Assembly: GCF_937616625.2 (NCBI RefSeq)
Contig: NC_065574.1
Location: forward strand, 3,410,001 to 3,474,000
From: Mercurialis annua
Lineage: Eukaryota; Streptophyta; Magnoliopsida; Malpighiales; Euphorbiaceae
DNA: 64,000 nucleotides
Direction: 5' to 3'
In this document: positions 53,625 to 64,000 of the stretch, one piece after another
Layout: each line of letters starts with the position of its first letter
Position numbering within the stretch: the first letter of the stretch is position 1
Notes under the pieces: model-generated
What the model saw: the letters and a program-made list of their open reading frames with translations, nothing else
Told to the model about the DNA's origin: nothing
Database searches by the model: none
Program-made: the position numbers and the translations under genes

Positions 53625-53633
53625 TAAAAAAAA

Positions 53634-54894
53634 TGGGATGTGATCGTCAAAACTTGTTGATAACTGATTAATGGAAAGATGGACAAAATTTGAGCAAAGG
53701 TTAATTCGGCATCTAAATTTAATTGAAGGTCAAGTAGTAATAACTTACCATCAGCCATTTTATCAAGTAATGGCAATATTTTCTATTTCTATGTCAATTA
53801 AATACAATACACTATATTTGTAGGTTAATTAAAATTAAATTTGGGTGATTTTAATTCATAAACCTGGTCGTATTGTGAAATTTCATATTTAATTGATCTT
53901 AAAATAGAGAGTATTATTTTTAATTAATTAAAATATATGAGAGTAAGCTATTTGATCTAACTCGAATCACAAAGTATCAACTATTCAACTAAAAAAATAG
54001 CCATCCATTCTCAATATCAAAAAATGACTGAAAATACCAACCCTTTTTGAATTAATCTATTAAATATTTTTAATATTTTAAATTCATCACTAAAAACTAC
54101 TCATAAGAGACACATAAAACCATAATGAACAAAAAACTTCATACCCCAAATTATTAACATAACATATTGAATTGCATATAACCAGTTTTTTTTTGTAGCT
54201 CTATAAATTAAAAATATTTAACTCAACCAATAACATACTTTAACCGCCATCTAAATTTGAAATTAAAATTGTGCATTGACGTATTAGAAAAGTGAGGAAT
54301 TTGTAATTTCTTTTAAAATACAATTGCCAAAATTAATCTGTAAAATTCAACGAGAAGTCGGCATTATTATCATCAATAAATAAGCACAATTATTAAAAAA
54401 GGAAGAAGTTAAAAGCATCATCTAACTATTCTTTACTTTATGTTATCTTGTTAAAAAATCAAATTTAAAATAATATTTTGAATATTTAGAAATGATGTTA
54501 GAGTTAATGCAACACACTTTTTGGTATGTTCTCTTAATGACCATCATTAAACTCAATAGTGTGCAAAGAGTGTTAAGTCTTCCAAACATGATTGTTCACT
54601 AATTTGATGACATTAATAGCTTAAAAATGGGAGAAAGAATGTCCCACTATTCAACTATTCTAAATTTAGTAGTAATTTATTTGTTAACCTAATCTCAATT
54701 GAAAACTTTATCATTACACTATTCCATTTTGGTAAAATTTCATAGAAATCTCGTGGTTTTAATATTCAAATTAGAAGACTTGTAATCTCTAATCCACTAA
54801 TTTTAAGGACATTACCATTTTTTTTCTTTTGGTGAGAGTGAAATTATGCAAGAGAATTTTATTCTGAAGGGTATATTCATATTATTAGAGTGTG
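53634..54894. other. intergenic, no gene seen
   Basis: AT-rich DNA. No gene or clear transposon end was recognised. Confidence 0.5.
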
Positions 54895-56823
54895 TAACAG
54901 AGTTTATGCAAACTGTTGCTGAGATACACAACCCATAGCTGCTGCCCTGCATCTGCTGCCCTCATCCACTGAGCTAGCCATAGCTGCTGCCCTGCATCTG
55001 CTGCCCTCATCCACTGAGCTACTCGATCCGCTGCTCAGAAATAAGTTGAATCATGAATGATGAAGGTTATATTAATGCTGAGTTGTCAATGCCAGCTGTA
55101 TTACAGCTGGATAACATGCTATGAGTGTGTTTCTTATTTTGCTGCAGAGCGGTTATTGTTAAACTAGCTCTATAAATTGTTTTCTTGTAATCAGTTGAGA
55201 CTTAATTTTGTAATCTACAAAATTCAATTCATATTGTGTTTCTTTGTTCTCTCTAAAATCTGATATGGTATCAGAGCGGGTCCGAGCCCGGGATCAGGCG
55301 TTGCCGCCGGTGTTGCCGCCGCGATTCAGTTTTATAGTTTCTTCTCCGGTTAACTGATCTGGATGTCCAGTCCCAGCAGTTCCGTGATTTTGATTTCAGT
55401 TTATTCTCCGTTGTATCGATCTGGATGTCCAGCCCCAGCGATCCGGATTGAATTTCAGTTTACGAGCATCGCTATCGGTGACTCAATGTTCGATTTCAGA
55501 TTTCAGCTCAACGCAATATGTTGTTCATCACTATCGGTGGATTTAAGGTTCAATTTCAGTTTCTGTTTATCACATTCGGCAAATGAGAAGTTTGATTCAT
55601 ATTTCAGTTGCAGATTATCTTCATTGTTCTGTGATTTCAAGTTCAAATTTGGTTCTTTTCTACTCTAGTTCATGAGAGTTATTGATCTCAAATTTCAGTG
55701 TCAGTAAATTTCTACAACTTTAGATAATCTTTTCTATCAATTTCTACAAGTTCTGGTTTGCTCTTTTATTCAGTTCATTGCTTCTGATTGTTTGGTAACA
55801 ATCCAAGTCTCTTAACTCTAAGCGTCCAAAATTCTCTGAAATATGTTTCAGTTTCTCTTGTTCTCTGTCAAAATAAGTACGTGAAGATTTTGATTTTTGT
55901 TCATCAGTTCGATTTCATTTCGTTTTCATTTCATTCAGCTTTATGATCTCTTGTTCTTGTTCTTTGTGTTGTCTTACTTCTAAAATTTGTTTGAATCTTA
56001 GTTTTTGTGAGGATCAGTTCTTTTATTTGGGGAGACAATGGATCTTCAGTTGAGCACATTATGTGTTTGACAAAATTCCTCAACGAAAATTTGATTGTTG
56101 AAATTGCCCATGCTCATTGACAATGTACTACTTTTGCTGAAGCTATAATCATGGTGCAAAGTTTGATAGTATTTGTAAAACCGAGAATTGATTCGGTCAA
56201 TTAAAGTGATTTGGATTATGAGTTGGATTATTGTTGCCACCTGAACAAATCTGCTGCTATTTTTGCCGCAAAAGTGCTGCTGTTTTTGGTGCAAATCGGC
56301 TTCAAAATTGTTGAAATTCAACTGTTAATTCTTTACGGGACAAAGGAAGTTCCATGATGAAAAGGGCAAGTTGAATATGCAAACTGTTGCTGCGACATTG
56401 TTTCTTATCAAGCTAGACATCTCAGCTATCTATGTCTAGCTTGAGGGGGGGGTAAAAGAGTTTATGCAAACTGTTGCTGAGATACACAAGCCATAGCTGC
56501 TGCCCTGCATCTGCTGCCCTCATCCACTGAGCTAGCCATAGCTGCTGCCCTGCATCTGCTGCCCTCATCCACTGAGCTACTCGATCCGCTGCTCAGAAAT
56601 AAGTTGAATCATGAATGATGAAGGTTATATTAATGCTGAGTTGTCAATGCCAGTTGTATTACAGCTGGATAACATGCTATGAGTGTGTTTCTTATTTTGC
56701 TGCAGAGCGGTTATTGTTAAACTAGCTCTATAAATTGTTTTCTTGTAATCAGTTGAGACTTAATTTTGTAATCTACAAAATTCAATTCATATTGTGTTTC
56801 TTTGTTCTCTCTAAAATCTGATA
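54895..56823 (+). mobile_element. non-autonomous LTR retrotransposon (TRIM/LARD-like)
   Basis: Two 371-bp LTRs (54895-55265 and 56453-56823) differ at only about three visible sites. The 5-bp target duplication is GTGTG (54890-54894 and 56824-56828). The primer-binding site TGGTATCAGAGC abuts the left LTR and a G-rich polypurine tract (CTTGAGGGGGGGG) abuts the right LTR. Each LTR carries a 45-bp tandem duplication (CATAGCTGCTGCCCTGCATC...). The 1187-bp interior encodes no gag or pol that I recognise. Mobilisation in trans would be required. Confidence 0.9.
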
Positions 56824-56828
56824 GTGTG

Positions 56829-58080
56829 TATATAGTTATTAATTATTTGCAAGAGAATTTTATTTTGAAGGTATATTCACGTGATTTAAAAACTGCTGCA
56901 AATTTAAGAGTCAGACGGATAAGAAGAATTACTTGTTTTTTTTCTCCTTTCTCGATCCTTAATTATTTATACTATCATTAGCCTTTTTACTTAATTTTGT
57001 ATGTTTTAATTTATTTTATCTCAAATAATATACAAATCAAGAATTTTCATGGTAAAATAACTAGTATTGATTAGAATTTATTCTTATAGACATGGATATA
57101 AATACTATAATATGTGATATGTTTATTTTAAATTTAAACAAAATAATGAGATTGCTCAACTATAAATTTGTAATGTTTCAATCAACAAAAGTTAATTTAA
57201 TTATAGATGACTTTATATTTAATAAAATATATTTTTGAAAATCCTAAGTTTAGAAAAATACTGAATAAAACAACATTCTATATTTTACTGTCAGTAAGAA
57301 GACCTACCACTACCAACCAACCAACTTTTTGTGATCAACAATTTCAAACGGTTCACATTGCTTGCTTTACTGTGGTCAAAATTCTGTATTCACTCGCTAA
57401 ACTCAGCGCGTGGGTACGATAAATATAGTAGTAGTACAATCGGACAATTAACTAAAGAAAATTAACCGACCGTATTGGGATTGTGTTCTAACGAATCTTT
57501 GTGTTCCATTTAAAAGCTAAAAAGTTTTTATAACCAGCCAAACACACCTTTAACATTAATCACTTTCTAATTATACAATATTAAATGTAAAGAAAACTTC
57601 AAAAATCCAGTAAAAATAAAAAGGTTAATTGTATAAAAAACCTTACTTTTTAAATTTTTTGCAATTTAAATATATTATTTAAAATATAGGACTTGACGAT
57701 TTGAATAAAATGTAAACTAAATACTGTTTTAGACGTTTTAAAAAAAAGTCATTTTAATTATTTTTTTCTAATTTAGAGAAAAAGAGTGTTTGTGGCATAA
57801 TACACACACTATATTAACAGTTTCCTACCGTCGCTTATAACATTTGAGTTATAACTTGTTAGTCATTTTAGCTGTTTTAAATAATTAAAACGACATTAGA
57901 TAAGAAAATTAGACAGCAAAATGTCAAATAGTAACATGTGAAATATTTTTTATGCCAAATAATAGAAGGTCGAGATTTTTTATGTCAAATTTTAAATAAT
58001 TTTGTAAAAACGCTAAATATTTTAATATTAAATATAAATAAGTAAATAACCAAAGTAAAATTCATTGGATGGAGTGAAGA
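56829..58080. other. upstream region of the beta-galactosidase gene
   Basis: No gene seen. AT-rich; the right part probably belongs to the promoter of the gene starting at 58577. Confidence 0.4.
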
Positions 58081-58087
58081 CCAAAAA

Positions 58088-58123
58088 GTGGGTCCCAAAA
58101 GGATGCTAAAAAGTGGGCCCCAC
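58088..58123 (+). promoter_or_regulatory. paired TCP-type promoter motifs
   Basis: GTGGGTCCC (58088-58096) and the palindrome GTGGGGCCCAC-like GTGGGCCCCAC (58113-58123) lie 25 bp apart, about 460 bp before the BGAL ATG. They are GC-rich islands in AT-rich DNA and match the GTGGGNCC core bound by TCP transcription factors. A TATA-like TTTAAAAG follows near 58143. Confidence 0.4.
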
Positions 58124-58507
58124 AATCCTCCATTGTTAAGTGTTTAAAAGCAGCTGCAAAGCACCTTCATTTTTGAGCTACAAGCCATTAAAAAACAACA
58201 ACAAAAAAACCACTTAAGCACACAGCTTGTTCACACTCTACGCAAAATTTACAACAACAAAAAAAAAAAACAAGTTCAAACTGCAAAAAAACACACTCTA
58301 TTTTCTCTCACTTTCCCCCACTTTCTCACATTTTCCCTCCCTAGAAAATTTCACAAAAGAAAATTTTCCCAACACCAAGAAAAAAAACCAGCTGTTTTTC
58401 TTGTATTGTCTCTTTAACTTTTTTGGGTATATGTGTTTTTTTGCTTTCTCTTTCTATAAGCATAGAATAAAGTGTTCTCATTGAGAAAAAAAGGAGCATT
58501 ATTTTTT

Positions 58508-58560
58508 TAGAGATAGAGAGAGAGAGGAGCTTTATTTTTCTAGAGATAGAGAGAGAGAGG
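58508..58560 (+). repeat. GA-rich duplicated motif in the BGAL 5' leader
   Basis: TAGAGATAGAGAGAGAGAGG occurs at 58508-58527 and 58541-58560, just before the start codon at 58577. GA repeats are common in plant 5' UTRs. Confidence 0.8.
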
Positions 58561-58576
58561 CCATTGTTTTGTGGGC

Positions 58577-61500
58577 ATGATGATGAAGAATTTAACAATG
58601 TGCAGCATTAAAAATAATAATGTTTTAGTTATTTTTATATTGCTGGGTTTATGGGTTTGTTCTGTGAGTTCCTCTGTTTTGTATGATTCTAAAGCTATCA
58701 CCATTGATGGCCATAGAAGGATTCTTATTTCTGGATCAATTCACTACCCCAGAAGCTCCCCTGAGGTACTTTTTCCTCAAATGTGCTTCATGGGTGTCTT
58801 TTATTTTTGTTAAGTTAATGTTTTTTTATGTGTTTTTAGTGTTTTTTTGGGTTTTAATTGATGGGATTCTGCTTGAACTTATGGCAGATGTGGCCAGATC
58901 TTATACAGAAGGCTAAAGATGGAGGATTGGATGTTATTCAGACTTATGTTTTTTGGAACGGGCATGAGCCTTCTCCTGGAAAAGTAATTAAAGATTGCTA
59001 CTTTTTTAATATTTTATTATCTGCACGGGGAGTGCTCGTGGGAGGAATACCTTAGCAGATTGTTGTTGAGCGCTTATACTATTTGAGCTGTGCTTGTATA
59101 TGGCAGTTCTAATTTGTGTTCTTTTGTTGTTTTTGTGATATAGTATTATTTTGAGGGGAACTATGATTTGGTAAAGTTTATCAAGCTGGTGAAGCAAGCA
59201 GGATTATATGTTCATCTCAGAATTGGACCTTATGTTTGTGCTGAGTGGAACTTTGGGTAATATTACCAGCAGCAATTAAGTTTGGAAGACAATTTGATGA
59301 TTTCTAGAAACAGAAACAAATTAAAATCTTGCCATATGAGACTTTTTTACTGAATATTTTTCTGTTCTTTTAATAATCAGAGGCTTCCCAGTTTGGCTCA
59401 AGTACATTCCTGGTATCAATTTCAGAACAGATAATGGCCCCTTCAAGGTGAGACATATTTGATGATTCACTATTTCCTTTTTTAATTTGGTAAAAAAAAT
59501 TGCATTTATAATCGATTTGATTTTAGATTTTAATCTTTGTATTGTAACATGCAGGCTCAAATGCAAAAATTTACTACAAAGATAGTCAATATGATGAAAG
59601 AAGAAAGATTATACCAGTCTCAAGGGGGTCCAATCATTTTATCACAGGTATTGTTTTAATCATCTGTCTAGTTTTCAATGGAATAGGAAAAACATGTATT
59701 TTCTTGATATTTTCATCCAATGTGATTGTTTAAGGCTGCTAAAAAAGAATTTTTCTTTCTTTCTGTATTGTTATATGACAGATTGAGAATGAATATGGAC
59801 CTATGGAATATGAACTTGGTGCACCTGGTAAAGAATACAGCAACTGGGCAGCAAAAATGGCGGTAGGTCTCGGCACTGGTGTCCCATGGGTCATGTGCAA
59901 GCAAGATGATGCTCCTGATCCAGTTGTAAGTTATCTGTCTATTATTTTTTGACCTCTCTGCAACATCTTTTTGCATTTTTTTTTGTCAAGTTCCATATTA
60001 AACTCCTTATGGTCCACATGTTATGTTTAGTTCATGGCCCTGGTGGGCCGCTAGAGAATAGTAGGCTACCCCTTTTGTTGGTCATGGATCAAATGAGTTA
60101 TATCATTCCTTATCGGTCCTATCTGTTGCATTTTTGTGTTTCTACATTCTCTTTGTTTTGATAGTTTTCTGTTTTTTAATGGAAGAATTTATGACTCTGG
60201 CTCATGGTTTATTAAAATCACCAACCTAACTTTAAGTCTTATATGTGTTAGAATCACATGCTCTTTCTACTGTGTTGCTGAGCATTTGTTCTTTCAACTT
60301 ATGTAGTACTATTTTAAATGCTGTCTCAACAGATTAACGCCTGCAATGGTTTCTACTGCGATTATTTCACTCCGAACAAACCTTACAAACCCAAGATGTG
60401 GACAGAAGCCTGGACTGGATGGTAATTGCAGACTTCTTTGCCTTGCAAAAGTTATCTGTTTATCCAGCATGTGTATTATAACTGCAAGCTAGTAGTCAAG
60501 GAAAAAGGTATATCAGATGATTAATTCACTTTTATTTTCACTTTGTCTACAGGTTTACCGAATTCGGTGGTGCAGTTCCTTATAGACCAGCTGAAGACTT
60601 GGCCTTTTCAGTTGCAAGGTTTATTCAGAAAGGAGGAGCTTTCATAAACTATTATATGGTATGAAATGGTTTGCAGAATTTACAGTTGGTTGCTTCATTT
60701 CTTGTAATGCCAAGTCTTACATGCTAATTCTTTTTTGTGTGTGATTTAGTATCACGGGGGAACCAACTTCGGGCGAACTGCTGGTGGTCCATTCATTGCT
60801 ACAAGTTATGATTATGATGCACCACTTGATGAATATGGTAAGGACAAAGGATTAATATTGATTATGGTTTTTCCTTTAATTATTTTATTTACTTTTACAC
60901 ATCTAAAATTCAAAGTACAACACATATTCTGATGTTGAACATCAGTATCATTTCTCTAAGCACTTTAGTCATGGAAGGTTCTTTTTCATTAAGATTTTGT
61001 TGGGACAGAGACAGTTAGAATATCCTAATGGATAAAACTTTGTCTTTCGACGTATCCAATAGTATGTATGGTGGGTCCTTCCCCTAGTCCGAGAATAAAT
61101 TTGTGATCGGTACAATTCAAATATAATTTATCATATTTATCTAATTACTTTGTTCTTATTTCGTTGACAAACAAAATGTTGTCCTTATAAAACAAGTTCT
61201 TAAAATATTTCAACTTTTAAGATTTTCCACCTAAACATCACCCTAGCCCCTTCATCATATGTCCTGACCTGTTATGGCTTGTTACTTTATTTTAAATCAC
61301 TGCTTTCTTTTTGCAGGACTACTGAGGCAGCCTAAATGGGGCCATTTAAAGGATTTGCATAGAGCAATTAAGCTATGTGAACCAGCTTTAGTATCTGGAA
61401 GTCAAACTGTGATGCCACTTGGAAATTACCAAGAGGTGACATATCTTTTCCAGAATAATGAAATTTTCTTCTTTTGAGGGGTATGCACTAAAATTCTATC

Positions 61501-63740
61501 CCTACTGTCATCATTTCTATACAGGCTCATGTATATAAAACAAAGTCTGGCGCATGTTCGGCATTCCTTGCAAATTACAACCAAAGATCATATGCAAAAG
61601 TATCTTTCGCAAATAAGCATTACAATTTGCCTCCCTGGTCTATTAGCATTCTTCCAGACTGCGAGAACACTGTTTACAACACTGCAAGGGTTAGACATTC
61701 TTCAGAAAGATTTTAGAAAATTGTTTATCAAACCTTATATCATTCCCTTAGTTTTACCGAGTTGTAACCTTGATACAGATTGGTGCACAAAGTGCACAAA
61801 TGAAAATGACTCCTGTTCCTATGCATGGAGGATTCTCTTGGCAGGCGTATGGTGAAGAGGCGTCCTCAGAAGGTGATAATACATTTACGATGACCGGGTT
61901 GTTGGAGCAGATAAATACAACTAGAGATGTCACAGATTACTTGTGGTACTCAACAGAGTGAGTATTATAACTAAGCAGTTTCTCTTTCCATTCACAGTTT
62001 GGTTTCTGTAATTAATTAGAAAAAAATGGTAGTCGTTTTCCTAGGATTCTCATCTTCTCACACATTCCCCTTCCATCTCCAGCGTCGTGATCGACTCTAG
62101 TGAAGGCTTTTTAAGGAGTGGAAAGTATCCTGTTCTGACAATTCTATCTGCTGGGCATGCTTTACATGTTTTTGTCAACGGAGAACTAGCAGGTAGATAT
62201 ATTTTCAGGGTCTCTACTATTTTACTTCAGAAAATTATAAACAAAGAGCGTTGGCTGACCTCATAAGTAATCCTGATATAATTCTCAGAAGAGTTTCTTA
62301 TAGAAAAATGAGCAGTGTATGTAATGATTTCTTATTTTGGAGCAGGAACTGCATTTGGAAGTTTGGAATCACCGAAGTTGACTTTTAGTAAAGGTGTCAA
62401 GATGAGGGCTGGTGTCAACAAAATTTCTCTTCTCAGCATTGCCGTTGGTCTTCCAGTTCGGTTCCTTTTCTCCCTCTTGTAAATCTGATACATTAATATT
62501 AATCCATTTCCGGAAAAAAAGTTTTACCTAACTTGTGTTTGTGGTGCAGAATGTCGGTCCACACTTTGAGACATGGAACGCTGGCGTCCTTGGTCCAGTT
62601 ACATTGAATGGTCTCAATAAAGGAAGGAGGGATCTTTCTTGGCAGAAGTGGTCATACAAGGTTTGCCTTAAGATATTTATTGTATATGCACTTGTTTCAG
62701 TATTCTGCAGATATCTCATGCTGCTTTCCTTCCCATCAGATTGGTCTTAGGGGAGAAGCATTGAGTCTTCATTCTCTCACCGGGAGTCCTTCGGTTGAGT
62801 GGACACAAGGGTCTTTTGTGTCTCAAAGGCAGCCACTTATGTGGTATAAAGTGAGTATTCAGAACCTGCTTTTAGTATTTCGAAGAGAGCACTTTCCCAA
62901 GAGAAATTGGCTATAACAAGTTTTATTCAAACATGATATTTTTCAATGAAAAAAATCATATGTTAAGCATCAAATTAAAATATGAGATACATGTCAAAAG
63001 AAAAATATATGAGATGTCATATGTCCATACAATATGCACACATTTCGTATGAGCACTTGGGGAAGCTGCAAAGGATGAACTAACATCCTTATGTGACAAT
63101 TGCAGACCACTTTCAATGCTCCAGCTGGAGATTCCCCATTGGCTTTAGATATGGGTAGCATGGGTAAAGGTCAAGTATGGATAAATGGACAGAGCGTTGG
63201 ACGTTACTGGCCTGCGTATAAAGCATCTGGTGATTGCGGTGTCTGCAATTATGCTGGAACCTTTAATGAGAAGAAATGCTTGAGGAATTGTGGGGAAGCT
63301 TCTCAGAGATGGTAAGCAAGAATCATCTTTTCCGTCTTGTTATTTACTTTTGTATGCGTATGTGAAATTCTCGAAAGGTGACCATTGAGTTACTTTATCA
63401 CAGGTATCATGTTCCTCATTCATGGCTAAACCCAACAGGAAACTTGTTGGTTGTGTTTGAAGAATGGGGTGGAGACCCTAATGGAATCTCTCTGGTTAGA
63501 CGGGAAGTAGACAGCGTTTGTGCTGATATTTACGAGTGGCAACCAACTTTAATGAATTACATGATGCAATCATCGGGTAAAGTCAACAAGCCTCTCAGGC
63601 CTAAAGTTCATCTGCAATGTGGACCTGGGCAGAAAATGTCTAAAATTAAGTTTGCTAGCTTCGGAACACCAGAAGGGGTTTGCGGAAGCTACCGCCAAGG
63701 AAGTTGTCACGCCTTCCACTCTTTTGATGCTTTTAACAGG
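58577..63740 (+). CDS. BGAL1: beta-galactosidase 1-like, GH35 (3' end beyond window)
   Basis: Secreted beta-galactosidase that trims galactose from cell-wall polysaccharides. Eighteen exons: 58577-58765, 58888-58983, 59144-59256, 59381-59447, 59555-59647, 59782-59925, 60333-60421, 60553-60658, 60750-60837, 61317-61435, 61525-61689, 61779-61957, 62083-62192, 62346-62455, 62550-62660, 62740-62850, 63106-63311 and 63404-63740. They give 811 residues in frame. A signal peptide (about 1-32) precedes the GH35 domain. The family signature [15 protein letters not shown] carries the acid/base Glu190, and TEAWTGWF carries the nucleophile Glu259. A C-terminal SUEL-type galactose-binding lectin domain starts near residue 770 (HLQCGPGQK) and its end lies beyond the window. 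ATGs at 58580 and 58583 are alternative starts. The BGAL1 name rests on similarity and on the neighbouring genes. Confidence 0.93.
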
Positions 63741-63875
63741 GTATGCTAATCTTGCATTCCATCTTTCCCTCAATAATCATGTTAACTGCGATTGAACTTT
63801 AGTGATATTCTTTTAGTTGGTAGAATTTCCTTTTAAGGAGCAGAGTTCTTAAGTATTTGAAATTGTTTTGTGTAG

Positions 63876-64000
63876 CACGGAAACAGAAACTCCAAAATTG
63901 AAATTACCGAAACAAAAAAGCGACCTTTCGTATAAAAAGAGGCTATAGATGTATAGTTTTGGAGTTTTATAAGTGTTCTTGGAAACGGAAATGAAATGTG
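63876..64000. mobile_element. possible transposon start in the last BGAL intron
   Basis: TAGCACGGAAACAGAAACTC and the following A-rich sequence, with a later CTTGGAAACGGAAATG, interrupt the intron after exon 18. They resemble the relic in RH20 intron 9. The far end is outside the window, so the class cannot be judged. Confidence 0.25.

Noticed and set aside
55363..55668. 101-codon frame inside the LTR element
   Set aside because: No resemblance to gag or pol, low-complexity Ser/Phe content, and the element is otherwise non-coding.

Overview
This window is nuclear DNA of a flowering plant, almost certainly a eudicot. It is AT-rich, its genes carry GT-AG introns, and its proteins match Arabidopsis families closely. 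The genus cannot be named from sequence alone. I rebuilt the gene models by hand. In every model the exon lengths sum to an intact reading frame.

There are five host gene loci. (1) A brassinosteroid C-23 hydroxylase, CYP90D1, eight exons, minus strand (9137 to 1916). (2) A small single-pass membrane protein, three exons, minus strand (24581 to 21659). (3) An RH20-type DEAD-box RNA helicase, ten exons, minus strand (31615 to 25566). (4) A chloroplast mini-ribonuclease III (RNC3/RNC4 type), plus strand (35285 to 39645). (5) A BGAL1-type beta-galactosidase, plus strand from 58577, running off the right edge with about 811 residues encoded here. From memory of Arabidopsis gene order, CYP90D1, RNC4 and BGAL1 are neighbours on chromosome 3, and the small gene, RH20 and RNC3 are neighbours on chromosome 1. 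This window would hold both sets interleaved, as expected of an ancestral order that Arabidopsis split after duplication.

The most striking feature is a complete, intronless SHH1-like gene (homeodomain plus SAWADEE domain, a factor of RNA-directed DNA methylation) inside intron 2 of RH20. It has a short poly(A) tract and a 14-bp target-site duplication, so it is an LTR-independent retrocopy whose reading frame is still open. Second, the mini-RNase III gene has a tandemly repeated intron/exon-2 junction that makes decoy exons, each with an in-frame stop.

The rest is a dense, readable transposon landscape. It includes an intact two-ORF LINE (11593-16723), two families of MULE-type MITEs with 9-bp duplications, and a three-deep nest (MITE in hAT in long-TIR element, 32113-33812). 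There are four Helitron copies, one sitting in the duplicated target site of a MITE and one with a duplicated 3' end, plus a Stowaway-like MITE. Two non-coding LTR elements (656 bp and 1929 bp) share leader motifs. The long intergenic stretches (16.7-19.6, 39.6-45.2, 45.9-50.1 and 56.8-58.1 kb) hold no gene I can support. No tRNA, rRNA or CRISPR was seen.
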